Assembly: GCF_028290435.1 (NCBI RefSeq)
Contig: NZ_JAQGJV010000006.1
Coordinates: 27,794 to 91,793, forward strand
Length of the DNA stretch: 64,000 bases
Source of the DNA: Devosia sp.
GTDB taxonomy: Bacteria; Pseudomonadota; Alphaproteobacteria; Rhizobiales; Devosiaceae
Direction: 5' to 3'
The position numbers and the translations under genes were made by a program. Of the stretch, positions 26,762 through 34,903 are shown in pieces (the first letter of the stretch is position 1; each line of letters starts with the position of its first letter). The notes beneath the pieces were generated by a model. That model was not told the DNA's origin. It made no database searches and was given only the letters and a program-made list of their open reading frames with translations.

Positions 26762-28395
26762 GGTGTGGCTTCTGTCAGGTGATTGTGCGTGTGGCCGTCG
26801 GGCAGGCCCAAGCCACCGGGAACTGCGGCGATGAGGCGGCGCGTGTATTCGTGCTGGGGGTGCATGAGGACGGCCTTGGTAGGGCCCTCCTCGACGATCT
26901 GGCCGCGATGCATCACCGCAATGCGGTCGGCGATATAGCCGGCGCTCACCACATCGTGGGTGATGTAAAGCACCGCGACGCCCTGCTCATCGCGAAGGCG
27001 GGCGATGAGATTGAGGATCTCGCGGCGGATCGAGACGTCGAGCATCGATACCGGCTCGTCGGCGACCAGCAGCTTAGGGGAAGCCGCCAGAGCGCGGGCG
27101 AGGCCGACGCGCTGGCGCTGGCCACCACTGAGTTCGTGCGGGCGCCGGTCGAGGTAGCTGGCAGGCGGCGTCAGGCCGACTTCGGTGAGCAGGGCCGCAA
27201 CGCGGGCTTCGACATCCACCTTCTCCCTTTGCGGCGCAGAGATCACGGCACGGCGCAGGTGGTGGCCGATGGTGTGGAGCGGATTGAGTGAGCCGTAGAC
27301 ATCCTGAAACACCATTTGGGCTGCGCGCGGCGTGCTCTTCCTGCGGCGCGAGACGGGAACCGGGGTGTGGCCATCGACCACGATATCGCCGGAAGTGGGC
27401 CCGGTGAGGCCGGTGACCATGCGGCCGAAGGTCGACTTGCCGCTGCCCGAGGCGCCGACCAGCGCAACGATCTCGCGCGGGGCGAGGCGGAAGGAGACGT
27501 CGTTGATAGCGACGAGCATGGAGCGGCCAGTCAGCGGATTGGTGCCATAGGCTTTGACCAGATGAGCGGTTTCGAGCACCGGATGGGCCACGTCTTTGGG
27601 GCGGATGACATCGGGGGTGGCGAAATCGACGCGCGGGGTCGCCGACAGCAGTGTGCGGGAATATGGATGATCCTGATGCCGGCGGAAGGCGTCGACCGTG
27701 GCGGTTTCGACGATTTTGCCATCTTTCATCACGGCGATGCGATCGGCGACGTCGAACAGCAACGGCAGGTCGTGGGTGATGAGCAGCACGGCAAAGCCCA
27801 TCTGCTTTTGCAGCGCCTTCACCGTGACGAAAATCTCCTGCTGGACGATGACGTCTAGCGCGGTCGTGGGCTCATCCAGAATGACGAGTTGCGGTGACAG
27901 CGCGAGCGCCATGGCGATGACCACGCGCTGGCGCTGGCCACCCGACAATTCATGCGGGAAGGCATTGAGGCGCTTGGCGTCGATATCGACCATTTCCAGC
28001 AGTTCGGTCGGCGTCTTGCTGCCGCCGCCGCGATCCAGCACTTCCTGCAACTGCCATTTGATGGCCTTGACCGGATTGAGCGAGGTCAGCGAGTTCTGCA
28101 GCACGATCGAGGCGGTGCGCCAGCGTAACTCTCGGACCTTGGCGTCGTCGGAGGTCAGCATGTCGTGGCCGGCGATGTGAATATCACCGCCAGTGATGAT
28201 GCCGGGCGCACGCAGCAGGCGCAGGATCGATTGGGCGATGGTCGACTTGCCGCAGCCCGACTCTCCGGCCAGGCCCATGAACTCGCCCGGCGCGATGCTG
28301 AACGAGACGCGGTTGACGGCCGGGACCATGCCGGTTTCGCCAGCGTAACCGACGCAGAGATCGACGATTTCGAGGGCGGGCGTGATGTCAGGCAT
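26758..28395 (-). CDS. Dipeptide/oligopeptide-type ABC importer, fused double ATP-binding protein (DppD-DppF fusion)
   Basis: This 545-residue protein joins two ATPase domains in one chain. Domain 1 (about residues 1-265) has GLAGESGCGKSTIAQSIL and [15 protein letters not shown] with [12 protein letters not shown]. Domain 2 (about 275-535) has ALVGASGSGKSTFGRMV and [15 protein letters not shown] with LVADEPVSMLDV. Each domain is followed by the VTHD-like switch region (LLITHDLPLL, LYITHDVVSA). Such fusions are common for Dpp/Opp/Gsi-type importers and replace separate DppD and DppF. The start overlaps the DppC-type permease gene by 8 bases. With the two permeases and the binding protein it forms a complete importer. 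Confidence 0.93.
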   Translation of the reverse strand: MPDITPALEIVDLCVGYAGETGMVPAVNRVSFSIAPGEFMGLAGESGCGKSTIAQSILRLLRAPGIITGGDIHIAGHDMLTSDDAKVRELRWRTASIVLQNSLTSLNPVKAIKWQLQEVLDRGGGSKTPTELLEMVDIDAKRLNAFPHELSGGQRQRVVIAMALALSPQLVILDEPTTALDVIVQQEIFVTVKALQKQMGFAVLLITHDLPLLFDVADRIAVMKDGKIVETATVDAFRRHQDHPYSRTLLSATPRVDFATPDVIRPKDVAHPVLETAHLVKAYGTNPLTGRSMLVAINDVSFRLAPREIVALVGASGSGKSTFGRMVTGLTGPTSGDIVVDGHTPVPVSRRRKSTPRAAQMVFQDVYGSLNPLHTIGHHLRRAVISAPQREKVDVEARVAALLTEVGLTPPASYLDRRPHELSGGQRQRVGLARALAASPKLLVADEPVSMLDVSIRREILNLIARLRDEQGVAVLYITHDVVSAGYIADRIAVMHRGQIVEEGPTKAVLMHPQHEYTRRLIAAVPGGLGLPDGHTHNHLTEATP

Positions 28396-29311
28396 TGCGC
28401 TTCACCGGGGTCATGAGCGAGGCGCTCGGTTTGCGGACGCCGGCACGGCGCAGCAGCCGGTCGGCGCGGAGGCGCGGATTGCCCAGTTCGTCGACGGCGT
28501 TGTTGATCAGCGCCAGCGAAAAGGCGGTGAGGGCGATGGCCATTCCAGGGACCACGAAAGTCCACCAGGCGCCCCGGATCAGCGCCGAGGTGTTCTGCGC
28601 CCAGAACAGCATCGAGCCCCAGGTCACCTGGCCGCCATCGCCGAGCCCGAGAAATTCCAACGAGGCTTGGGCGGTGATGGCGAAGATCACCTGATTGACG
28701 AAATAGGCGGCGACGACCGAGCCCATATTGGGCAGCAGCTCGATGGCGACGATGCGCCAGCGACGTTCGCCCACATCCTCGGCCGCGGCGATGAACTCGC
28801 GTTCCCGCAGGCTGAGGGCCTGCGAGCGGAACAGACGCGCCCCAAAGGCCCAGCCAGTTATGGTGAGCACCATGATCATGGTCAGCGGCCCGGGGGGCAG
28901 GAAGGCGGCGAGGACGACAATCAGCGGCAGGCTGGGGATGACGAGGAAGACATTGGTGACCAGCGTCAGCACATCGTCGACCCAACCGCGAAAATAGGCG
29001 GCGGTGAGCGCCACGATCAGTGCCAGCAGAGTGGTGAGCACCGCGATGGTGAAGGCAATCCACAGCGTGTTCTGGCCGCCATAGAGGAACTGGCTGAGCA
29101 CGTCCTGTCCCTGCCCCGTAGTGCCGAACAGGTGCTTCAGCGAGGGGAACTCGTTGATCCCGCCGGTGGCGCGCTTGGGATTGTAGGGGGCGATCCACTG
29201 CGCCAGCGCCGAGGAGCCGACGAGGATCACAAGGATTACCGCACCGACGGTGACGGGAATGGAGCCAAAGGCCTTGCGACGGGCGCCGGCGAGGGTGTCG
29301 TAGAGCGCCAT
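28388..29311 (-). CDS. Dipeptide/oligopeptide-type ABC importer permease, DppC type (module C)
   Basis: This 307-residue inner-membrane protein has a short N-terminal arm, then VTVGAVILVILVGSSALAQW as the first membrane span. The periplasmic part carries HLFGTTGQGQDVLSQFLYGG, the D.GRDV/LSR-like block of DppC proteins. The EAA-type loop REREFIAAAEDVGERRWRIVAIELLPN is at about residues 180-206. It is 4 bp downstream of the DppB-type gene. The C-terminal tail after LINNAVDEL is longer and more basic than usual. Confidence 0.9.
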   Translation of the reverse strand: MALYDTLAGARRKAFGSIPVTVGAVILVILVGSSALAQWIAPYNPKRATGGINEFPSLKHLFGTTGQGQDVLSQFLYGGQNTLWIAFTIAVLTTLLALIVALTAAYFRGWVDDVLTLVTNVFLVIPSLPLIVVLAAFLPPGPLTMIMVLTITGWAFGARLFRSQALSLREREFIAAAEDVGERRWRIVAIELLPNMGSVVAAYFVNQVIFAITAQASLEFLGLGDGGQVTWGSMLFWAQNTSALIRGAWWTFVVPGMAIALTAFSLALINNAVDELGNPRLRADRLLRRAGVRKPSASLMTPVKRNA

Positions 29312-29315
29312 GGCG

Positions 29316-30305
29316 TCAGGCCTCCTGCCCGGTGCGAACGCGCGGATCGAGCAGCACGTAGACAGTGTCGACCACGAAGTTGGCGACGAGCACCGACAAG
29401 GTGATGATAAGGAACAGCGCCTGCATCAGCGGGTAATCCACCGAACTCACGGCGCGCATCAGCGAATAGCCGAGGCCCGGATAGGTGAAGACGATCTCGG
29501 TGAGCAACTGGCCTGAGAATACCCCGCCGATGGCGGCGCCGAGCGCGGTGACATTGGGCAGCAGCGCGGTGCGCACGGCATGGGCGAACAGCACGCGGCG
29601 CGGTTTCAGCCCCTTGGCTTCGGCCAGGGTCAGGTAATCCTCGCTGAGCACGCCGATCATGGCGTTGCGCATGTTGAGTGTCCACGGCCCGAGCGACACC
29701 AGCACGATGGTGAAGGCCGGGGCGATCAGGTGGAAGAGGACATCGCCAATGCCGTTGAGGGTGAAGGGCGGCGGGTTGACGCTCGAATAGGCATTGCCCA
29801 TCGGGAACCACTGCAGCTTAAAGCAGAACAGGTAGAACAGCAGCAGGGCGAGGAAGAAGTAGGGGAACGAGCCGAGAAACAGCAGCACCGGCGGCGCCAG
29901 CTTGTCGAACAGCCCACCGCGCCGCCAGGCCGCAAGCGCGCCTAGTGCCGATCCCAAGACGAAACTGATGAGCACGGAGGTCAGCCCGAGCAGGATCGAC
30001 CAGCCAAAGCCAGCCGAGATGATGGCGGTCACCGGCGCGGGGAAATTGGAGAGCGAGCGGCCAAAATCGCCGTGCAGGATGTTGCCCAGATAGGTGACGT
30101 ATTGGGTGAACAGCGGCTCGTCAGTGAGGCCATAGGCGGCCTTGAGTGCGTTCAGCGAAGCTTCGTTGAGCGTGGTCGAATAGGTGGCCACGATGGTCGA
30201 GGCCGGATCGCCGGGGGTGAGGCGCGGCAGGAAGAAGTTGACGGTGATGGCGACGAACGCCGCCAAGAGGTAAAACGCCAATCGCTTCGCAATGTAGAGC
30301 ATCAC
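29316..30305 (-). CDS. Dipeptide/oligopeptide-type ABC importer permease, DppB type (module C)
   Basis: This 329-residue inner-membrane protein starts MMLYIAKRLAFYLLAAFVAI, the classic DppB first span, followed by LPRLTPGDPAS, the conserved 'PGDP' periplasmic segment. The coupling loop is LAEAKGLKPRRVLFAHAVRTALLPNVT at about residues 218-244. FVVDTVYVLLDPRVR at the end is a DppB hallmark. It is separated from the binding-protein gene by 63 bp containing a strong hairpin. Confidence 0.92.
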   Translation of the reverse strand: MMLYIAKRLAFYLLAAFVAITVNFFLPRLTPGDPASTIVATYSTTLNEASLNALKAAYGLTDEPLFTQYVTYLGNILHGDFGRSLSNFPAPVTAIISAGFGWSILLGLTSVLISFVLGSALGALAAWRRGGLFDKLAPPVLLFLGSFPYFFLALLLFYLFCFKLQWFPMGNAYSSVNPPPFTLNGIGDVLFHLIAPAFTIVLVSLGPWTLNMRNAMIGVLSEDYLTLAEAKGLKPRRVLFAHAVRTALLPNVTALGAAIGGVFSGQLLTEIVFTYPGLGYSLMRAVSSVDYPLMQALFLIITLSVLVANFVVDTVYVLLDPRVRTGQEA

Positions 30306-30321
30306 TTGGCCTCCGGGAGGT

Positions 30322-30345
30322 GGAGCTCCCGCGTGCGGGAGCTCC
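30322..30345 (-). promoter_or_regulatory. Intercistronic GC hairpin after the module C binding-protein gene
   Basis: GGAGCTCCCGC and GCGGGAGCTCC form a perfect inverted repeat of 11 bp around a 2-base centre, so the folded RNA has a stem of 10 bp with a CGTG-like loop. It lies between the binding-protein stop (30369) and the DppB-type start (30305) and has no T-run. It probably protects the upstream mRNA and lowers permease expression. The outer GGAGC...GCTCC is shared with the module D hairpin. Confidence 0.65.
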
Positions 30346-30368
30346 GTGGGCTTGGGGTCAGGGTGGGG

Positions 30369-32084
30369 TTATTCCGCGCGCCGTTCCAGGTGCGGCCAGA
30401 CCAGCAGCGGACCGTTGGTCATCTGCAGGCTGAGCGGCGCATACTGATCCTGCTCGGTGGGGAAGCCGGTGAAGCGGCGCGTATTGTAGAGACCCCAGTC
30501 GGGCTGTTCGTAGAGCGGGATGGCCGGTGCCGCCGCCGAGAACATCGCTTCAAGCTCGGCGATGACGGCTTTCTGCTCGGTCGCATCGGTGGAGGCGGCA
30601 AACTTGGCCAGCAATGCGTCGACCTTGGGATCGCCATAGCGCTGCTGGTTGTTCGGCGACGCCGTGCCAACGGGCTTGACCGACGTGGTGGCCATGTTGT
30701 TGCGATAGAACTCGAACGGAGTGGCGGTGCGCTGCGCGCTGCCGAGCGAGAGCTGGAACTGGCCGGTGAAGGTAGAGTTGGTCCAGCTATCCGCCGTGGT
30801 GGTGCGCAGGGTGACGTCGATACCGATGTCCTTGAGGTTTTCCGCGACGATCTGGCTGGCCGATACCCAGTCGTTCCAGCCCGAGGGCACGATGATGTCG
30901 TACTTCATCGGTGCGCCGTCCTTGCCCACACGGATGCCATCACCGCCCTTGGCGTAGCCAGCGTCGTCGAGCATCTTGTTGGCGGCATCGGGATCGATAT
31001 TGACCCAACTGGAGCCCTCTTCCACGACCTTGGGGTCGATCCAGTCCTTGAACGGGCCTTCGGGCAGGCCGGTGGCATTGGCGGGCACGGACTTGCCCCA
31101 GACACCCGTATTGATCATGCGCTGACGATCGAGCGCCAGGCTCATGGCTTTGCGGACCACTGGATCGGCAAGGGCGCCAACCGTGGTATTGGCCTGAAGC
31201 AACACCACCGAGGTGCGCGGCCACCAATAGCCGAAGTGTTCGGGATCCAGTGCCACGAATGTGGTGTCAGGATCGGGCACCAACCCGCCCCAGTCCAGGT
31301 TGCCCGAGAGCGTCGCGGCACTGACCTGGTCATTGCCGTTGAAGCCCTGGATGAAGACGCCCTGGATGTTCAGCTTCTGCCAGTAGTTCGGATTCTGCGT
31401 CACCTGGTAGCGATCGGTGCCGAAGGCGTCGATGGTGGTAAAAGGACCGGTGGCAACTGGATCTGGGTTCTCAAAAGTCACCGGGTCGGTAACGTCCTTC
31501 CAGACATGCTGGGGGACGATGAACTGGTCGACCAGCGAATAGAGGCCGGGCGTATAGGTGGTCGAGAAGGTGAACTTCACCGTCTTGGCATCGACCGCCT
31601 CGACGCTCTTCAGATACTGGTCGAACGCGCCGGCGGCGGGACCGATCAGACCGGCATTGGCCTTCATCAGGTTGAAGGTGAAGGCCACGTCGTCGGCACT
31701 GAATGGCTGGCCGTCCGACCATTTGACGTCATCGCGCAGGGTGACCGTCAGGCTCAGGGCATCGGCCGACCACTCGTAGCCGCTGGCCAGCCAGGGGTCG
31801 AGCTTGCCGGTGGCGTAGTTCTGGATCATCAGCGGTTCGTACATAGTGCGAGTGCTGACCCAGCGGGCCGTCGGCGAGAACGGATTGAAGGTGCGCGTGA
31901 AGCTGTTGCCGCCTTCGGCAACGATGCGCACGAGCTGGTCGAGCGGCACCTCGGCCAAAGCCGGGGCGGTGACGGCGAAGGCCGAAACGCTGGCCAGCGC
32001 ACCAAGGGCAACGGCGCGCAGGCTTGTGTGCAAACGTCCAAGCCAGCGCGATAAGGGCTTCTTAGGCAGGGGGTCGATGTGCAT
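30369..32084 (-). CDS. Dipeptide/oligopeptide-type (family 5) ABC substrate-binding protein (module C)
   Basis: This 571-residue periplasmic protein has an N-terminal basic stretch and a signal peptide, with cleavage probably after VTAPALA. The mature part has FNPFSPTARWVSTRTMYEPL and LASGYEWSADALSLTVTLRDDVKWSDGQPFSADDVAFTFN split over consecutive strands, the family 5 signature region. Family 5 proteins bind peptides, but also nickel, opines, glutathione and, in soil and plant bacteria, beta-glucosides or plant oligosaccharides. With a ROK regulator, a sugar isomerase and a PIG-L protein as neighbours, an oligosaccharide or glycoside ligand is more likely than a peptide; that is inference. 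It follows the ROK gene by about 50 bp. Confidence 0.92.
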   Translation of the reverse strand: MHIDPLPKKPLSRWLGRLHTSLRAVALGALASVSAFAVTAPALAEVPLDQLVRIVAEGGNSFTRTFNPFSPTARWVSTRTMYEPLMIQNYATGKLDPWLASGYEWSADALSLTVTLRDDVKWSDGQPFSADDVAFTFNLMKANAGLIGPAAGAFDQYLKSVEAVDAKTVKFTFSTTYTPGLYSLVDQFIVPQHVWKDVTDPVTFENPDPVATGPFTTIDAFGTDRYQVTQNPNYWQKLNIQGVFIQGFNGNDQVSAATLSGNLDWGGLVPDPDTTFVALDPEHFGYWWPRTSVVLLQANTTVGALADPVVRKAMSLALDRQRMINTGVWGKSVPANATGLPEGPFKDWIDPKVVEEGSSWVNIDPDAANKMLDDAGYAKGGDGIRVGKDGAPMKYDIIVPSGWNDWVSASQIVAENLKDIGIDVTLRTTTADSWTNSTFTGQFQLSLGSAQRTATPFEFYRNNMATTSVKPVGTASPNNQQRYGDPKVDALLAKFAASTDATEQKAVIAELEAMFSAAAPAIPLYEQPDWGLYNTRRFTGFPTEQDQYAPLSLQMTNGPLLVWPHLERRAE

Positions 32085-32134
32085 ATCTGTCTCCGGGGAA
32101 AGGCTGCTTCATCATCAAGGGTGGTCCAATCTCC

Positions 32135-33331
32135 TCACGGGAGGCCGCGTGCAGCGCTGCCTCCCGTGAACACACGTTCCCGAGCATGCTCGAGCGCGAG
32201 TTCTACGGCTCCCGCCCGCACGGCATTGCTGCTGACGGCGGTCGGGACAATCTGTGGAATGGCGATGGGGAGGCGGCGCAAGACGTCGGTTACGCTGTCG
32301 CAGAGCGGTTTGCCGCCAGCGCGGCCGACACTGCCGCCCAAGACGACCATTTCCGGGTCGAGAATGCCGATGGCGCCGGTGAGCGCGGCCGCCACGCGAT
32401 AGCCGAGCTCGGCGAAGAATTCCCCGTGCCGGTCACCCAGCGCAGCGCGCCGGATCGCATCGATGCCGTCATCGCCGCGAAGGCCATGTCGGTTGACCAG
32501 CGCTTCGATCGCCTCGATGTTGAGCAGGTCCTCGACCAGCGCCATCTGCACCGTCTCGCCCGGCCTGGCGAAGCGATCCGGCACCATGGCACCGCCCAGC
32601 TCGCCCGCCGTACCGGTCGAGCCGTGGATCAGCCTTCCGCCGATCACCGCGCCGGCACCGACGCCGTCGCTGATCCAGAGCAGGATGAATGACTGCACCG
32701 CGGTCGCCGCCCCATAGGCCATCTCCTCGATGGCCACGAGGTTCACGTCGTTTTCGATGATCACGTGGCGGTGGCCAAGCACCCCCTGCAGCGCTTCGGG
32801 GATGTGATACCTCTCCCAGTTGGGGAGCTGCTGACCGCGCCGCAGGTTGCCGGCGGTAAGGTCTACAATGCCCGGAAGGCCGACCACCAACTGGTCGATA
32901 TCCTTGATAGCGATGCCAGCTTCCCTGGTGACCCGATCGAGGACCGTGGTGAGGCGCTCATGCGCGTCGTAGCGCTCCCCAGGGCTGCCAGCGTGCTGGA
33001 AGCTGCCGATGACATTGCCGGAGATATCGGCAATCGCGGCGTCGATGCCATGGGTGCCGACGTCAATACCCGCGACGTAAGACGCTTCCTGGTGCAGGGT
33101 CCACAGGCCCGCCTTGGGGCCATAGGTGCCGGCCTTTTCGCCATCGCGGCGGATGAGGCTGACGGCCTCGAGCCGGCGCAGCAAGTCGGACATTGTAGGT
33201 TTGGACAGCCCCGTAAAGGCCTCGAGTTCCATGCGGGTCAATGCGCCCTCGGAGAGGAGGCGCTGGAGCACCGCTTTCTCGTTGAGGTTGCGTAGCAATC
33301 TGGGACTGCCGGCAAGAATTTGCATCATCAC
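32135..33331 (-). CDS. ROK-family transcriptional repressor (module C)
   Basis: This 398-residue protein has a winged helix at about residues 10-70 (LLSEGALTRMELEAFTGLSK, then PTMSDLLRRLEAV). The ROK domain shows VAGIDVGTHGIDAAIADISG, VIENDVNLVAIEEMAYG and GSTGTAGELGGAMV. As in the module A ROK protein, the CGxxGC zinc cysteines are absent from the expected place. The start is GTG at 33331 or ATG at 33328 or 33325. It is co-directional with and directly upstream of the Dpp-type operon, so it probably controls that operon and itself, responding to a sugar or glycoside derivative. Confidence 0.88.
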   Translation of the reverse strand: MMMQILAGSPRLLRNLNEKAVLQRLLSEGALTRMELEAFTGLSKPTMSDLLRRLEAVSLIRRDGEKAGTYGPKAGLWTLHQEASYVAGIDVGTHGIDAAIADISGNVIGSFQHAGSPGERYDAHERLTTVLDRVTREAGIAIKDIDQLVVGLPGIVDLTAGNLRRGQQLPNWERYHIPEALQGVLGHRHVIIENDVNLVAIEEMAYGAATAVQSFILLWISDGVGAGAVIGGRLIHGSTGTAGELGGAMVPDRFARPGETVQMALVEDLLNIEAIEALVNRHGLRGDDGIDAIRRAALGDRHGEFFAELGYRVAAALTGAIGILDPEMVVLGGSVGRAGGKPLCDSVTDVLRRLPIAIPQIVPTAVSSNAVRAGAVELALEHARERVFTGGSAARGLP

Positions 33332-33342
33332 TGGACCGTCTG

Positions 33343-33356
33343 GTAACTTTCCTTAC
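33343..33356. promoter_or_regulatory. Candidate operator upstream of the module C ROK gene, GTAA-N6-TTAC
   Basis: GTAA (33343-33346) and TTAC (33353-33356) form an inverted repeat around CTTTCC, 12 bp upstream of the ROK start codon. ROK repressors often autoregulate through AT-rich palindromes. The match is short, so it is a weak candidate. Confidence 0.3.
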
Positions 33357-33592
33357 AGTGATGAAAAACCATCCGGCATCGCTTGTCAAGCCAATGTCAC
33401 ATTACCGGGAAAGCGACGCACACGCCGCTCAGTTGACAGCTTCCCTTCGGCGAGGCGCCCACACATCAGCTCGGGCCAATGGACGTTCGACGGGCTTTGA
33501 GGGGCCGCTGGCTTCGGGCAGAGACGGGCGTCCTCACTCTCGGCGTCAAGGCCGGCGGCCTACTTGGAAATGCTCGATTCCATGCCCGATCG

Positions 33593-34636
33593 CTACGCGA
33601 ACTTCCGCCGATCGCGCAGGTAGTCGCCATTGACCAGGTTACGCAGCCTGCCGTCGCGCAGATACATCATCGCAGTTTGCACCGATAGCCGTCGGGCATC
33701 GGCGCGGCTCTCGGGGCTCGACCAGGCGGCGTGGGGCGTCACGATGAAGCGATGCTTGAGATTGCTGGCCGCGAGATCGCGATAGGCAAGCGCGAAGGCA
33801 TCGCCGGGCAATGGCGGCTCCACCGGCAACACGTCGATCCCGGCGCCGCCGATCTGCCGCGTCGCTACTGCGGCAATCAGCGCGGGGATATCGACGATGG
33901 CGCCCCGGGCGGTGTTGATCAGCACTGCGTCGCGCTTCATCAGTCCGAGCGCGCGCGCATCGATCATGTCGCGGGTTTCATCGGTCAGCGGACAGTGGAG
34001 GCTAACCACGTCGCTGCGCGACAACAGGCTAGCAAGGTCATCGACGCGCTCGACGCCAGCGGCGATTTCCATGCCCGCAGGGGCATATGGATCATAGGCG
34101 ATGACATGCATCCCAAATGCCTTGGCGCGGGCCGCCGTCGCGATGCCGATCCTGCCCAGCCCCACAATGCCGAAAATGCGCCCGCGAATGCGGCGCACCA
34201 GGGGGGCGCGCCCGGAATCGAAGTTCAGCACGGGGTCGATCTGGAGCAATTCATGGAATGTCGTAATGCCGCGACACAGCGCCAGCATTAGCGCAATGGC
34301 GTGGTCGGCAACCTCGCTGGTGCCATAGTCCGGAGTGTTGGCAACCGGAATGCCGGCCTCGCCCGTCGCCTTAAGATCGATGTGATCGAACCCCACGCCG
34401 GCACGCACGATGATGCGGCAGTTGGGTATTCGCCGAACCAGATCAATGTCGACTGGCACTTCATGCCAGACGATGATGGCATCTGCGGCGGCAAAGACCG
34501 TGTCCGGCACCCGCTTGCTGTCGACGCGTTCGCGGAAAATGTCCCAACTGACGTCGCTACCCGCGGTGCTGCGCTCGATTTCGGCGTCGTCGGCATATTG
34601 CGCATCCGGCGTCAGGATGCGGAAACGGCTTGCCAT
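33593..34636 (-). CDS. D-isomer-specific 2-hydroxyacid dehydrogenase family protein (C-terminal-binding-protein type)
   Basis: This 347-residue NAD(P)-dependent dehydrogenase has the nucleotide-binding motif FGIVGLGRIGIATAARAKAFG near residue 152. The family blocks VNTARGAIVD-like (LINTARGAIVDIPALIAAV) and the catalytic Arg/Glu/His triad regions follow (NTARG, GIDVLPVEPP, TPHAAWSSPES). It resembles 'C-terminal binding protein' or phosphoglycerate-type dehydrogenases. The substrate is unknown; it could reduce a keto acid made from an imported sugar. It is divergent from the rhamnosidase gene, sharing a region with two LacI-type operator candidates, and is upstream of the module C ROK gene by 261 bp. 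It could belong to either module. Confidence 0.88.
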   Translation of the reverse strand: MASRFRILTPDAQYADDAEIERSTAGSDVSWDIFRERVDSKRVPDTVFAAADAIIVWHEVPVDIDLVRRIPNCRIIVRAGVGFDHIDLKATGEAGIPVANTPDYGTSEVADHAIALMLALCRGITTFHELLQIDPVLNFDSGRAPLVRRIRGRIFGIVGLGRIGIATAARAKAFGMHVIAYDPYAPAGMEIAAGVERVDDLASLLSRSDVVSLHCPLTDETRDMIDARALGLMKRDAVLINTARGAIVDIPALIAAVATRQIGGAGIDVLPVEPPLPGDAFALAYRDLAASNLKHRFIVTPHAAWSSPESRADARRLSVQTAMMYLRDGRLRNLVNGDYLRDRRKFA

Positions 34637-34710
34637 TTTGTTCCCCCGATTGCGACGCGAACGCGACTTCCATGCCCGCGTCCCGAGTTCTGGACGGCGG
34701 AAGCTTTGAA

Positions 34711-34724
34711 TGCTTACGTTGTCA
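34711..34724. promoter_or_regulatory. LacI-type operator candidate 1 (TG-N3-ACGT-N3-CA)
   Basis: TGCTTACGTTGTCA has the central CG palindrome and outer TG...CA of LacI-family operators. It is 75 bp upstream of the 2-hydroxyacid dehydrogenase gene and 180 bp upstream of the rhamnosidase gene. Its centre is 110 bp from candidate 2, which would allow a repression loop. Confidence 0.5.
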
Positions 34725-34820
34725 TTTGATCCCCGTCAATAATACTTCAGCTACGCCAGAGCCTGCCGCCAAATGGGCTATTTTTTCGAGAAAGCGCGTT
34801 CGACAAATTACAATGTTGGA

Positions 34821-34834
34821 TGTTGACGTTTACA
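34821..34834. promoter_or_regulatory. LacI-type operator candidate 2 (TG-N3-ACGT-N3-CA)
   Basis: TGTTGACGTTTACA is a near-perfect palindrome (TGT..ACGT..ACA) 70 bp upstream of the rhamnosidase start at 34904. It overlaps a TTGACG that could serve as a -35 element, the usual layout of a repressible promoter. The best of the three sites. Confidence 0.6.
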
Positions 34835-34903
34835 TTATGGTTAGGCAGAGTTGGAACAACGAGACGCCAAAAAGTGTCCGCGACGAAGCCGGAGGGGGAA
34901 GAG

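Noticed and set aside
33332..33592. Possible small gene in the 261-bp gap upstream of the module C ROK gene
   Set aside because: Short open frames exist, but none has a ribosome site or recognisable product; only the weak GTAA...TTAC repeat was kept.
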